Assembly: GCF_027744825.2 (NCBI RefSeq)
Contig: NC_071342.1
Coordinates: 14,279,501-14,343,500 of the forward strand
Source of the DNA: Synchiropus splendidus
Taxonomy: Eukaryota; Chordata; Actinopteri; Syngnathiformes; Callionymidae
DNA length: 64,000 bases
Direction: 5' to 3'
Part shown: in pieces, positions 39,920-64,000 of the stretch
How the letters are laid out: the number at the start of each line of letters is the position of its first letter
How positions within the stretch are numbered: position 1 is the stretch's first letter
Program-made: the position numbers and the translations under genes
Notes under the pieces: model-generated
The model's database searches: none
What the model saw: only the letters and a program-made list of their open reading frames with translations
What the model was told of the DNA's origin: nothing

Positions 39920-42900
39920 TCACTCAAGCTTTGACATCTCATACTTGGTCGTCATGATTTCCTGAAGGACAAAAGAGCGTTAGATGAAAGGGATTTTTGT
40001 TTACTGTCAGATTTTGAGTGAACAGTACCTCATCTGAGTCGAGGAGCACCGGAAGAGCCCTGTAATAGCATGAAAAACACACAGTTAAATCAAGGCAGAA
40101 GGTTTTGGGAGTATAAAAAGTAGTTACACGTCAGTTAGCGAGCTAGGGATGTTGTCCTCCACCCACTTCAGGTCTTCATCCTAGATAAGGGAATAAAGAA
40201 GGGTCAATGCTGCCCTCTGCTGGCGAGATATGGTTTGACAGTTCTTCGTTTCAAACTAATAATGTAGTAGTGAGAATGTTACATTGTTGTGTTCAGCAGG
40301 CTTTGCTGTCCCGTTGGTTTCGTTTTTTGAGGCCCTCAGTTTGATGCCATCAGCTGAGAAAGTAGAAAACATGCAGTCAAAAATACATTGAAAGGCAGGA
40401 AGTACAGTGTCGTACCGATGTTAGAAGACGCGATGAACTCCTCGATCTCCTCGTCGTCAGAATCGTCGATGAGAGGTGTGAACGCGTACCTGAAGGTTTT
40501 CAGGATCAGAGTTAATAAAAGGAAGTCAATAGAGCGGTGGGTAGTCGGTCCTCGCCTTTGGTTGTTTGCGGACGGTCGCCACAGAAACATTATGACCAGC
40601 AGGATGAGGGAGAACAGAAACCTCCAGAAGGCGTCTTCAACCCACAGTTCGATCCAGTCCTGCGAAACAGATCAAGAATTACAACTAGGAATCTCACTCG
40701 TATCATCAGCAAAGCAAAGTGAAACTCACCGACTGACAATCGGCAAGTCTGAATTTCTTCGCGGTCCAACCCATGAAAATAATGGAAGCTGAGACGCAAG
40801 ATGTGATGATGAGTACATGACTGTTTTAACAGTGAGTGTGGTTTACAACGTCATCTGGAGGACGTCATGGAAGAGGCGTGCGCAGGACTGTTGCTCTAAA
40901 CAGACGGCTTTCTTACCAAGGACAGCAAATATGAGCGTGTTCGTGAAGTGCCTGTAGAGAGACAGCTTGACAGGGTTTCTTCTCAGCTTCAGGGTCTTGA
41001 TGGTTTGTGCCAGGCTCACGAAAATGTTTGCGGTGGTCAAGGAAACTTACAAAGAAACATGAAGTCTGAAAACTTGAAAGTATGTTGAGGGGGGAAAAAA
41101 ATCATAGTCAGTCATTGACATCATTTATGAGCAGTTAACTTGGAAGGTCACATTATGTTGTGTACCTTCACATACTGGAAATTCATAAGCCAGCACCTCT
41201 GATTCATATCAAGACTTAGACCTTCTCTTTCTCTTTCGGCTTCTCGCCACAGCAGATCATCCTCCTCCATCTCACCCTGTCCTCTACTTCCTCTTCTCTC
41301 CAACCTACAAACCTCATGTCCTCCTTCACCACCTCCATAAATCTCCTCTTTGGCCTTCCTCTCCACCTTCTGCCAGGCAGTTCCAACATATTACATCTGC
41401 CACCATTTAAATTGATATTATATGTTCTAAAAGACTAAGTAAACATATATATAGATTGATCATAAAAGCAAAATTGGACCCATTGTGACTTCCCAGTTAA
41501 TTTTTTTTGGCGAAAAGTTTTTTTTTTCGCTATCTAGTTTCATTACATGTGTTCAGAACCATTTCCCTCATGCACATCCAGCACTTCCTTTCAAATTAAG
41601 AAACCTATTCCTTTCTCAGAGAACCACAATAGAGCTTCTTCTTGAATTAAAAGTACAAATATCTAAGCTATTTAAGTCACAAAAATGAGGGGGGAAAATT
41701 CCTTGTGAAAACAAATGTCCTACAGTTAGTTTCAGTAGCCGCATCTGATTAGGGCAGAGAGGAAAGTGTGCAACATGAGCCAACTTCGACCAGCAGGTTC
41801 CACATCAGATGGCACTTTATCAAAGTAGGACTGTTTACCAGTGGAAGTGATTGTGTTTGCTTGGGTGGGACAATCCTGAAAGCAAAGTGCTAATGGTCAA
41901 ATTTGGCCCACAGGTAAAAGGTGAGGAGCGGATGAACCACAAAAGGAAAGTGTGAGGTGCACAAAAAGGATATCCACCAGCATAAAGAGGAGTCAAGCAG
42001 AGCCAAGGGAATGTTGGCCAGCAGGGCCAGGTCAGAGTCTTTTGCCTAAAATTACGGACAGAGCAGGACAACACAAGCGGGAAGGCAACAGGAGAGGGTG
42101 AGTAATTTTTTTTTTTAAAAAGCAAAAAAACAAATGCAGGCAATAACAAAAGGAAAACACATCTGACAAAGCAGCAGTTGGGTTGATATTAAATATTGTA
42201 AATGAACGAAAGGATATGAACCAAATGCAGCAGGAGTCAAACACGGCCAGAACAATTTCTGTCATAAGAGCTGGGCCATTGTCTCTGCCCTTGAACATAC
42301 CACAGCTGAATTTAAATACAAGCCGTCATCCGTAATTATTCATCTGCTAACAAGAGTTCAGAGAGCTCCAGACTGGACTCACCCCCGTGATCCTCAGCAC
42401 CCCCTCAATGCTGGCAAAGGCGAAATACAGAACCCCAAGTCCCACCACTCTGTGCATGACCGTCCCCAGACGGGGCCTGGAAGGAAACTTGCTTAAACAC
42501 GGAAGCAGAGCAGATGCCGCACACAACGGCAACTCACTTGACAATTCCGTAGCCAAGACTGACGATGATCACAAGCAGGCGGGCGAGCGTCCTCTTGAGG
42601 GCAGACACCAGCTCGGCGAAGATCAGCAGTCCTGGAGCTGAACATGGCAAAGCAGCTGCTGGGATTTTTTTCTTTTCATGGGAAATTGGGACTGTGACCA
42701 AGGCTCTTACAAGCAGAGCCCACTGCGTTGGTGTTTTCGTATTCAGCACTGAAGACCGCCTTCTCCACCATCCCCAGGAAGATGACGCCAGCGATCCAGA
42801 ACTGGATCCTCAGCAGATCCTTCCAATAGCAGGCAGCCCAGATGAACCACAGCAGGGCGTACAGGATGTACACCACACACATCACCATGTAGAACTTCAG

Positions 42901-45290
42901 AGAGACAACAAAGCAAGTGTGAGGGAAGCAGTTGTAACATGTCCAACTCGTAAATACTTTCATCTATTTCTCTTCTTGCACAGGCGAACCAGGAATTGTC
43001 TAATAGATGAGCATGCACACTAATGTAAAGTAGGTGCAAAGATGAGCCAATGAGAGGCATTCTTTCTGACAAGCAGTTTAAGGTGCAAGACGCAGCAACA
43101 AGTCAGACCGTCTGAACATGCTGTCCGCCCATGAACTCAAAGTTTAACAGTAAACAAGCACTGAATGACACACTGTAGCACAGAAAATAACATGTCCTCG
43201 TGAGAGCCACTCATGTGACTGCTGGAGATCTAGATCTCGGTCGAGGAAAAAGCATTCAAGTTAGCAATAACAACTGCATCCTTTAGGAGCCCACAGAACT
43301 GTTGGCATTGTTCTGCAACCACCAAACACCAACAGTGCTGCGCTCTTACAGACAATAAAAGTTCACTGCGAAACTGTGCTGGCTTTGGTGCGGAAGTTAA
43401 AAACGTAATAATCAACTTACAATCATGAGTGGGTACTCTGTGATGGATATGTACCCATGCCTGCCCTTCATCACCACATTTACTGCACAAAACAAAGCAT
43501 TTGTATTTTCAGTGGGAATTCAAGGCAGGAGAACAACTTCTAACATGAAGTACCGGTTAAATTCCAGTTGACATCTGGTCTGCTGGCGTTAACTTTGACC
43601 ACCAGCAGATACGGGCCGTCCTTCCATGTGGTGGCTATAACATCATCGTTGATTTTCGCGCTGCCATTCTTCATCGTGCTGCTGTCATATTCTTCTGTGA
43701 TCAATTTGTCATCACTCTGTGTATGAGATAAACAAAAACTGTTGTCGACAATATTGTCCGTGAAACACTAGATAAATATAAACCTACATGAGGTCCATTC
43801 TCAACTGGTGGTCTCGCTAGTCGTGGAGCTGCCTTTGCTTTCTGATAAAAAAAAAAAAAAAACAGGCCTCAGGTTAGTACATAAATGGTACAACTAAAAC
43901 ACTTGCAAAGTCACGATAAACAACGCACAGTACCTTCAGCATAGGGAAAGTGCGCAATAACCCATTGCATTCTACAGAGCTGTGCTTGTGTTCTATAAAC
44001 TCTCCTGGGACCAGTGGGTTTGGATCAAGCTCTCCACGACTCAGAGGAGTGACCATATACATCTCCTGTGTGACAGGGGTTCACATATCAGCAAACCAAA
44101 CATAAAGACTCAATCATCAACTTCATGTGTTTTAATACTTGCTTCAATATTGTTAAACTCGTTGTGACAGTGGTAGTACTTCAAAAACCAGTGAATGGTG
44201 AAGTTAAGATCCTTTGGACAACCAAAAGACACCACTGAGAGGAGAGGAAAAGAGAGCAGCAAACAGACACGTCAGTATTGAGAAATCATTTGTAAAAAAA
44301 ATAATAATAATAATACTTCACGTAATTCTACGATATCACCTTTCATTTGTATGTCAGTATTTTGGAACATAGATTTCCGTAACAGCAGAGGTCTTGAGGT
44401 CTGAAACAGTAAAGACTCCACATTGGTACGGCTTTCAAAAACAACTTGAACATCAGAGGAGGGAAAACCCCTCTTTGAAAAGTCAAGAGGTGACCACATT
44501 AACATGTTGGTAAGCCAAAAGTGTACAAGAAGGTGACCGTTTTGGAAAGATTGTTTAGTCAAAGGTATCAGGTGAGGAGAATAAAATGTGACCCGGTATG
44601 TCACGGCACACTTGCAATGCGACACGTCGGAATTCGAGAACCTTACATTATTGAATAATGGCTCCCTCACAGTTAAAGGGAAACTAACTTTCATTCAAAG
44701 AAACTAAAAAAAAAAGCCAACTAGGTTCAAATGAATGCAAAAAAACAAAGATAACTGTGCATAAAACCCGAACGTTACATAATACAATACAATAATTTAT
44801 TACATAACATAATTTTAGACATCACTTCAATAGCAGTTTAACTTACAATCAAAAAATAAAATTACAAAATGTCTCATAAGCAGCTGTTTTATTGAGTGCC
44901 GGCTAGTTGGCTACTAGCTAGGGGTTTAAAATTAAACCAATGCTATTTCAGACTGGATGGTAATTTCAACCGAATGAAAACTGTGGACCTGTGTGATCTA
45001 AAAAAAAAGACTAGAATGTAAATGATAGAACACAAAAGAGCAGTAGGTGCTACGGGTCACTCTGTCACATCTGTAGTTAGCCGTGAACGAGCTAGGATAA
45101 CAATGCTAATATAAGCTACTGCGGGATCACCGCCACTCACATTCACGACTGTGATTTTCCAAATACCCGGCTCTGGCGCTGCAACCGCTGTTTTCGCGAT
45201 GCTTTGTAATAGTACAAAGATGCATATCCATTGATAGAAAAGTCCCGGCAGAGGACAGCTCCACGTCCACAACCTCACTGCAGCGGCCAT
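39920..45290 (-). CDS. tmem87b: Transmembrane protein 87B
   Basis: This is a Golgi/endosomal seven-helix protein with an N-terminal GOLD domain, thought to act in endosome-to-Golgi traffic. Exons in transcript order: 45141-45290, 44340-44400, 44143-44234, 43934-44065, 43788-43841, 43554-43716, 43421-43482, 42711-42894, 42538-42637, 42383-42476, one of 42218-42289 or 41974-42045, 40917-41025, 40730-40788, 40556-40659, 40416-40489, 40283-40353, 40128-40180, 40029-40059 and 39920-39961. With one alternative exon this gives 568 aa. A signal peptide is followed by the luminal GOLD region. Seven helices follow, from [19 protein letters not shown] to [20 protein letters not shown]. The acidic tail carries [11 protein letters not shown] and [12 protein letters not shown]. 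An in-frame ATG at 45305 is an alternative start. Introns after exons 3 and 14 have GC donors. Synteny with mertk, fbln7 and zc3h6 selects the B paralogue. Confidence 0.93.
41026..41973 (-). other. tmem87b: U12-type AT-AC intron of tmem87b
   Basis: The donor is ATATCCTTT after TGG TGG. The 3' end has TTTCCTTGAC, matching the U12 branch consensus, 11 nt before a terminal AC at 41026-41027. The next exon then reads ATT TTC GTG AGC CTG GCA, giving [10 protein letters not shown], the expected family sequence. No GT-AG solution gives this protein. Exon 11b (42218) uses the same acceptor through a longer 1192-bp intron with an identical donor. Confidence 0.92.
41974..42045 (-). other. tmem87b: tmem87b alternative exon 11a (TMEM87A-like version)
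   Basis: This second 72-bp, phase-0 exon follows a U2 acceptor (ATTTTAG) and also ends at the U12 donor ATATCCTTT. It encodes 24 residues beginning AKDSDLALL and ending LLDSSLCWW. It is homologous to the neighbouring exon 172 bp upstream in the transcript and, from memory, closer to mammalian TMEM87A here (...IPLAFLDTALCWW). It replaces exon 11b in frame. Confidence 0.88.
42218..42289 (-). other. tmem87b: tmem87b alternative exon 11b (TMEM87B-like version)
   Basis: This 72-bp, phase-0 exon follows a U2 acceptor (GTTCAAG) and ends at a U12 donor ATATCCTTT. It encodes 24 residues beginning GRDNGPALM and ending VFDSCCIWF, the luminal half of a membrane helix that continues as IFVSLAQT in the next exon. 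From memory it resembles mammalian TMEM87B at this position (...LAVIDSIFVWF). Confidence 0.88.
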
Positions 45291-45305
45291 GTTGTTTGTT
45301 GTCAT

Positions 45306-46066
45306 CGGCTGAGGTTCCGTGAACGCAACACTGCAGGACGCCACCGTTTTACCTGCATGACTTGTCTGAACTTGATTTTTGAGCGACACCAGCACTTCAG
45401 TCTTGGGCTATTATTAATGTGCATTTAATGGCTTTATCATTTATTTCCTGCAACACAATTTAAAGAGACTGTTAATATATGGTGAGTTCAAGTAAAGCTG
45501 TTGATACTTTCCACAAACTGTTGCATTACATAAATGCTGAATTGACCACACAATGTGACATCAGAAAGTGCCATTTGCCTGAATGTAAAACCCTTGCAGT
45601 ATTGGTAAGGGAACAAAAATAAGATTTCATACTCAAATCTCAAGTTAATGGCCAGGAACAACGACAGGTAATGTTGTAACAGAGAAGAGAAATCTTCTAT
45701 TTCATGCCGGAATATTTACTATTTGCACAACTAAGAACAAAAAAGGGAAAAACATCGGGGACATTCCAGAGGTTACGCAAGTACAAGAGTCAACAGAGTG
45801 AAACATATTGTTGTTTTCAAAGCATAAAACAAATCTCCAAATATTTATTTTGCATTGCTAAAGTGTTCTGTACATATATTCGCGATATTTACACCATAAT
45901 CCAAACCAAACATATTTTCACAGTTCTGCGACTTAAGCTTATATCAACAAGAACACAAGTCAGATACTTCATGATTTACAAAAATGACTGCATCAAAACT
46001 GGAAAATGCGTTGTCATTTCCTGTGAGAAAGTACACTTGAAGCAGATGAAGTTCTAGTACCGCTTT
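45306..46066. other. tmem87b promoter region and mertk 3' flank
   Basis: Only 0.76 kb separates the tmem87b start from the mertk stop, both on the minus strand. It should hold the mertk 3' UTR and the tmem87b promoter. No TATA box or other clear element was identified and no coding sequence was seen. Confidence 0.5.
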
Positions 46067-59344
<13,278 letters not shown>

Positions 59345-59500
59345 GTCCGCTACCTGCAGCTCCCCCCAAAATACACGGCTCACAAATATTCCGCTTTTCA
59401 CCTCAGACGTGGGTCATTGGCAAAGACAAGTCGCAGACATCGCGACAATCGCTTCTTGCGCTCGGACTTAAAATCCACAGACTGCAGGGGAAAAGTTTAG

Positions 59501-59522
59501 CCTGCTGTGACGTCACAGCAGG
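59501..59522. promoter_or_regulatory. mertk: 22-bp palindrome centred on a CRE, mertk promoter
   Basis: A perfect 22-bp palindrome is centred on TGACGTCA, the full cAMP-response element bound by CREB/ATF dimers. It lies 157 bp upstream of the mertk start codon in a GC-rich segment (GGGGCCCGGAGGCGGGAC adjoins it). This is a strong candidate core-promoter element for mertk. Function is inferred from the motif alone. Confidence 0.65.
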
Positions 59523-60838
59523 GGCCCGGAGGCGGGACTCGCGAAATGCTGAACACATGAATGATAAAATAACGCGCTGATTTTTTTTTAAAGGACAAAC
59601 ATTAGTGAAGATAGTGTTCTAATCAGTTGTACACTTTCAGAAATACAAATGTATTAAAAGATGACGCGCTTTTACAACTGCGCCACCACGTGTTCATCGT
59701 CAGCTACTAACTACATCCACAGAAAAAACGCATTCCATTAGGAGTGAACACTTTTATAGTCACATTTAAGGAGATGTTTATAATCAAAACATTCTATTTC
59801 ATTTGTCCTCTACGTTTTTTTTGCGTCAAACATGGCAGCAAGAACTTTGAATGCATGGTTCGCTCAATATTAAAATCGGAAGATCGTTTTTTTAATCAAA
59901 CTATTATTGAACTGAAATTAAAAAAAAGATTAAGATTTAAGGTGCAATGTCTATAGAAGATCAGAGCTGCTAGCACGGGAAAAATATTTTTGATCAGTAT
60001 CACGTTATTTCATGATAGCATCACTTTATTTCAGCTTCTGTACAAAATGACCTACGCTCTCTTTTTTCCACATGGAGTGGACGTGTTACATCACTTAAAC
60101 TGGGTGTTCAAACTTTTAACCAAACTCTATAGTAGTGACGTGAGGATCGATCCATATCGATACCGGATCTTGATTCTCTAAAACCGATTCTCAAACCAAA
60201 ATATCGATACTTTCGATACTAGAGTATTTTGAGGTAATGTATATTCTTAACAGGAACACGAAGAAAAGTAACTAAACTATTGAGATCCTGTCTGACACGC
60301 GATTGGAAGATCTTTTAAATTATACAGTGCAATGACAATATAACAGCCTTTGTGTATTATTTTCAATCAAACTTAAACTGTTTATAACTTGAATATTTAA
60401 TAATAATTAAATGAATAATTTATATTAATTTAACAGTGCAATTAATCAAATGGGTTTTGCCATTTCATACTTTGACTAGACGTCAGTTGGACACTTTTTA
60501 AATGAGTGGATATTTGTTAAACATTTCTTTCCTTTATTTAGACTGGCATGATAGTAGGAATTCATTCCATGCGACTTACTTGAGCCTGAAGACTGTGAGT
60601 GCACTTATAAGGAGACTGTAGCAAACTCTGGCACACGGCAATGAAAGGGGCGGAGAAGACACTCTGTGACAGATTTTTCTTATTTTATATATCATGAGAA
60701 GAACGCATGCTTGCAAAATATCTCCAATGACGCATAATTACGCACGGAAAATGCTTTTTATCTCAATTCACTCAACTCACCAATGTTTGTGCATCATCTG
60801 AGGTGCAAAAAGCTGTTTAAATACCCAATTAGACAGGG
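59523..60838. other. Intergenic, mertk upstream
   Basis: This AT-rich region lies upstream of mertk. Around 60130-60225 it has repeated ATCGATA/TATCGAT motifs that look like a degraded interspersed DNA element. No gene was recognised. Confidence 0.5.
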
Positions 60839-61310
60839 ATGTTCTTGGGCAAAGTTGCATATATCACTGCTTCTCACCTGGACTCATTGCAGTTTGCCTA
60901 CAGTGCCAACAGATCTGTGGACGATGCAGTGAACCAGGCCCCTCATTTTGTTCTGGGGCATCTGGACTCCCTGGGAACCTATGCCAGGATCCTGTTTGTA
61001 GACTTCAGCTCTGCCTTTAACACGATTCTTCCAGCTCTGCTTGAAGACAAGCTTCGCCAGCTCAACGTGCCTGACTCCCTCTGCAGATGGATTACAGACT
61101 TCCTGACCAGCCGGAGTCAGAGCGTGCGGCTGGGGACGACTGTCTCAACATCGGGTCTCCTCAGTGTTCTCTCTCCATGGCTCTTCTCCCTCTACACCAA
61201 CTGCTGCACCTCCAGCCACCCGTCCATGAAGCTGATCAAGTTTGCGGATGACACCACCATCATCGGGCACCATGGCAATAAATTAGATTCTGATTCTGAT
61301 TCTGATTCTG
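60839..61310 (+). mobile_element. Truncated L2-like LINE reverse-transcriptase fragment
   Basis: An open frame from about 60869 encodes LDSLQFAYSANRSVDDAVN, then ARILFVDFSSAFNTI (reverse-transcriptase motif A) and KFADDTTIIG (the catalytic FADD box). Just after this box the sequence jumps to AATAAATTA and a tail of four GATTCT units (61286-61310), the 3' end typical of fish L2 elements. The 5' end is missing, and the part of ORF2 after FADD is deleted. The segment expected between STSG and VLSP is shortened. It is a dead copy, with no sign of host function. Confidence 0.85.
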
Positions 61311-62597
61311 CATTGGAACTGACTATTTTGAAGTCTCCAGGAAGCACATTTCCGTTTGGCATCAGTTGCCATTTGCTAGGCGGCGCTCACGGTGTAATTA
61401 TGCCTGGAATTGGACAAAACACTCCCCAGGAATAAGAACAATTCCGATCCTGGTCATCTTAAAGGTGCAAGTTGATGCGGCTGATTTTATATAGCTCACC
61501 GCTTGGTGGCGTAAGAGTAGTTGCAAAACAGAAGCTTGTGTCACACATACTTGAATTGATTTAAAAGGAAATATGGACCACAGATCAACGGCACTTTACG
61601 TTTCGAACGTGTTTTTGTTAGTTAATTAGTTTCTTTTATTTGGTTTTCAACTCAGTACTTTTTCGTCGTTTGACTTAACGTTGACATTTTATGTCACGAC
61701 GATTAAGAGAAACATTTTTTTTTTCACTAATATATGTTTAAATTCTGACTATATTTAAGTGGAGACGCCAGGAGTCAGAGGCAGCTCTGAGATCTAAACA
61801 AGTCTCCCTGGTTCAACAAGTGCCAGCACCTGTACTTTATGCCTCAGCCAGAAAATAAATAATTTATCAACAACACACCACAGGGCTTATTTTTATATTG
61901 CCAGTGAAACAAATATCATTTTGTACCTTTGCTAATGGTGATGTCAATGACTGCTATTCACACTTCAGATTACTCAGGTTTATTACCGACATTCAAATGA
62001 ATCATTGAACATCACTGAAAAGACGATCAAATGTCTCAAAACGCCGCCTGCTGTGGTCCCGACATTTAACATAAATAAGCTGCAGAATCCGCGGACATGA
62101 CGGCAAAATATTTCTTAACAGCATCTGGGAGACGCCAGCGATCGTCTGTCGGTGATACTTTTAATTTCATCTTGGAGAAAGAAGCTCGGACTACTGGCAA
62201 CTTTACTGGCATTTTCAGAAGGGGTGAAAGAGATGCCACGGAATTCGAGGCAACACGTCCTGAAAGGGCGGAGCCAGCAGAGTTGCCAGTGCCAGTGATT
62301 GGGCCTGCTGTCTCTCATATTTAAATCACTTCCTCCTCTCGTGACCAACTGTTCGGAGGGCTCTCCAGGCGCCAGAACCCCCCTGGACTGACCTGGAATC
62401 AGCTCTTAATTTTTTAAACTGCCGCCAGTCCCGACTCATCTAGTGTGCGGAAGCTGACCCCAAGTCAGTTGTGTAGCAACGGTTCACACAGGAAGCTCGG
62501 AAGTCGAAGTTGAAAGGGACGACTGACAGCAGCAGAACCGCGTTTTCTTAATGCAAGAAGTTCTCAACTGTGAGAAATCGACACCGCTTGTAAAACA
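61311..62597. other. Intergenic region and sft2d1 promoter
   Basis: No gene was recognised. The right half becomes GC-richer, with a GC box GGGCGGAGCC at 62266-62275 and an inverted CCAAT (GATTGGG) at 62297-62303, about 300 bp upstream of the sft2d1 start codon. These fit a housekeeping promoter for sft2d1. Confidence 0.5.
62266..62303 (+). promoter_or_regulatory. sft2d1: GC box and inverted CCAAT upstream of sft2d1
   Basis: GGGCGGAGCC and GATTGGG lie 22 bp apart about 300 bp before the sft2d1 ATG. This spacing and composition suit a TATA-less promoter. The assignment is by motif and position only. Confidence 0.4.
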
Positions 62598-63249
62598 ATG
62601 GACAAACTTCGTCGAGTGCTAAACGGTCGCGAGGACAACGAAGAACTTGGTCTGACGTCACAGGTAACGTCGATGTTTTAGTTGACGATGCTAATGCTAA
62701 CATCAAAACAAAGTTTAAAGAGCAATTAATGCTGAACTACTTGCTGAAAAGTACATCGGAATAATAACATACAATAATAGTACGTACATTGAAGTTGACG
62801 ATACGATTGGTCCTCATTTTTCGGTTGCCTATTGAAAATAATTTAGCATTTTAAGTCGTCGTTTTATTGCTTTGTTCTATTTTGTCCGTTAATATTTCAT
62901 AATGTCAGGCCTATGAATGGTAATATGTGAATTTATACCCGTTTCACGCTCACAAAAGGAGGAATTGGGGTAAGTTTGGAATTTGACTGTTTAATTCCTT
63001 TAATAATCTAAAAATGTCTTACTGCTCTACTGCCCTGTAATGTGTCCGAGCTATGCTATTTCTTTAGCTTATGGCAACATGGCCTAACCACCAGAAGGAA
63101 GCATGAGGGGCTCTGCAGGTCATTGATTTGGTCTTGTGACATCCTGTCATTGTTCATTTCAGGTTCTGGATGCCACATCACTCAGCTACAGCACCAGGGT
63201 GAAGTGGTTTGTCATATGTTTCGCTGCAGGCATCCTGTGCTCAATACTC
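62598..63249 (+). CDS. sft2d1: Vesicle transport protein SFT2A, first two exons
   Basis: SFT2-domain proteins are small four-helix Golgi membrane proteins that help retrograde vesicles fuse with the Golgi. Two exons are present: 62598-62663 ([19 protein letters not shown]... ending TSQ) and 63163-63249 ([16 protein letters not shown], then [13 protein letters not shown], the start of the first membrane helix). They join in phase 0, and the second ends at GTGAGT. From memory the match is closer to SFT2D1 ([20 protein letters not shown]) than to SFT2D2. The rest of the gene is beyond the window; nothing more of it was seen in 63250-64000. Confidence 0.88.
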
Positions 63250-64000
63250 GTGAGTGTTGTAGCTTTTATGATTGGGAAAATACCACTTTTATGATCTGAA
63301 AAAAAGAAAGGAAAAACACATGTATAGCACGAGAATTAGATATCAGAGAGTAAATGTCTGTACACCAACCTTAAAGTCTTTAAGTGACTGTGAAATTCTC
63401 AGCGCTTCAAGATATGCACCGTTCAAGTTCCTGTTAACAACTCCAATGATAATGACATGCTGCTGACTCGCCTCTTGTGACTCACGGTTTAAAACAGTTT
63501 AGGTCTCCCTGACCAGATAGGCTTTATAAAATGCATGTAATTAGCTTTGTTCAACTTTGGGAGAGAAGTTCAAATTTCTCTTGGTTGCAACCTGGATTAA
63601 TTTAGTTTGACTATAATCAGTCTGCGCCTGCATAAACTTCACAAACAGAAGTGTTAAGATTGTCTATCAGCATTATGATACAGTATAGCACGATAGAGAA
63701 GTTGTGTGTAACTGGACGATGCATTGGTCCTTTGTCTTTGTTGAGTGAGGATTCCAAAATGTTCTTTATCACCATGATACATGTACACAGTTATATTGGT
63801 AACTGTTTTTAAAATCTATAGAATGTCATTTGCACCAGTCAGTGTTGTTTCCCTTGACACAATTTTAAGTATGCATGCTGAAGTTAAGGCAGTACGTGCC
63901 GGGGTTTAGAGCTTGGTGTTTAAATATTTATAGATTGTTTTCTCGGGGCTTAAACCACAGCACATTAAAGCAGTTCTCCCCTGGGGAGACGGATCTACTC
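63250..64000 (+). other. sft2d1: sft2d1 intron 2 (partial)
   Basis: This stretch follows the donor of the second sft2d1 exon and runs to the window end. It contains no recognised exon, repeat or RNA gene. Confidence 0.6.

Noticed and set aside
41010..41025. AG acceptor within GTGAG for tmem87b exon 12
   Set aside because: It fits the phase of only one upstream exon and gives a poorer protein match; the AC acceptor suits both alternative exons and the family sequence.

Overview
This is a vertebrate nuclear genome window, almost certainly from a teleost fish. It has intron-split animal genes, many introns of about 70-150 bp, and fish-type transposon debris (an L2-like LINE with a GATTCT tail, an RTE-type LINE remnant, several terminal-inverted-repeat elements). 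I read the exons by matching splice sites, reading phase and recalled family sequences; no database search was run. Exon sums give whole codons for every gene that is complete here.

Layout, left to right: (1) 1108-10126 (+), the 3' half of integrin alpha-9 (itga9), ending in the transmembrane helix and GFFRR tail. (2) 13645-19560 (+), a divergent and unusually long (about 1442 aa) alpha-catenin/vinculin-family gene, three quarters of it in one 3.2-kb exon. (3) 20355-24818 and upstream (-), zc3h6, a CCCH zinc-finger protein. (4) 27854-35610 (+), fbln7 (fibulin-7), complete, 441 aa. (5) 39920-45290 (-), tmem87b, a GOLD-domain seven-helix membrane protein, 568 aa. (6) 46067-59344 (-), mertk, a TAM receptor tyrosine kinase, 899 aa in 19 exons. 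(7) 60839-61310 (+), a broken L2-like LINE. (8) 62598-63249 (+), the first two exons of sft2d1. The block zc3h6-fbln7-tmem87b-mertk matches the neighbourhood of these genes on human 2q13-2q14. itga9 (human 3p22) and sft2d1 (human 6q27) flank it here.

The most interesting finding is in tmem87b. Two tandem 72-bp exons, 42218-42289 and 41974-42045, encode alternative versions of the same 24 residues of a membrane helix. Both end at a perfect U12-type donor (ATATCCTTT), and the next exon has a U12 branch site and an AC acceptor, while the acceptors in front of both exons are ordinary U2 AG sites. The two exons therefore cannot be spliced to each other, so the choice should be mutually exclusive by spliceosome incompatibility. 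One version resembles TMEM87A and the other resembles TMEM87B of mammals. A second AT-AC U12 intron lies inside the zinc-finger array of zc3h6. Other points of note are a perfect 24-bp hairpin in a mertk intron, a 22-bp CRE-centred palindrome at the mertk 5' end, three GC-AG introns, a 68-bp intron in the mertk kinase region and a TA-flanked inverted-repeat element inside mertk.
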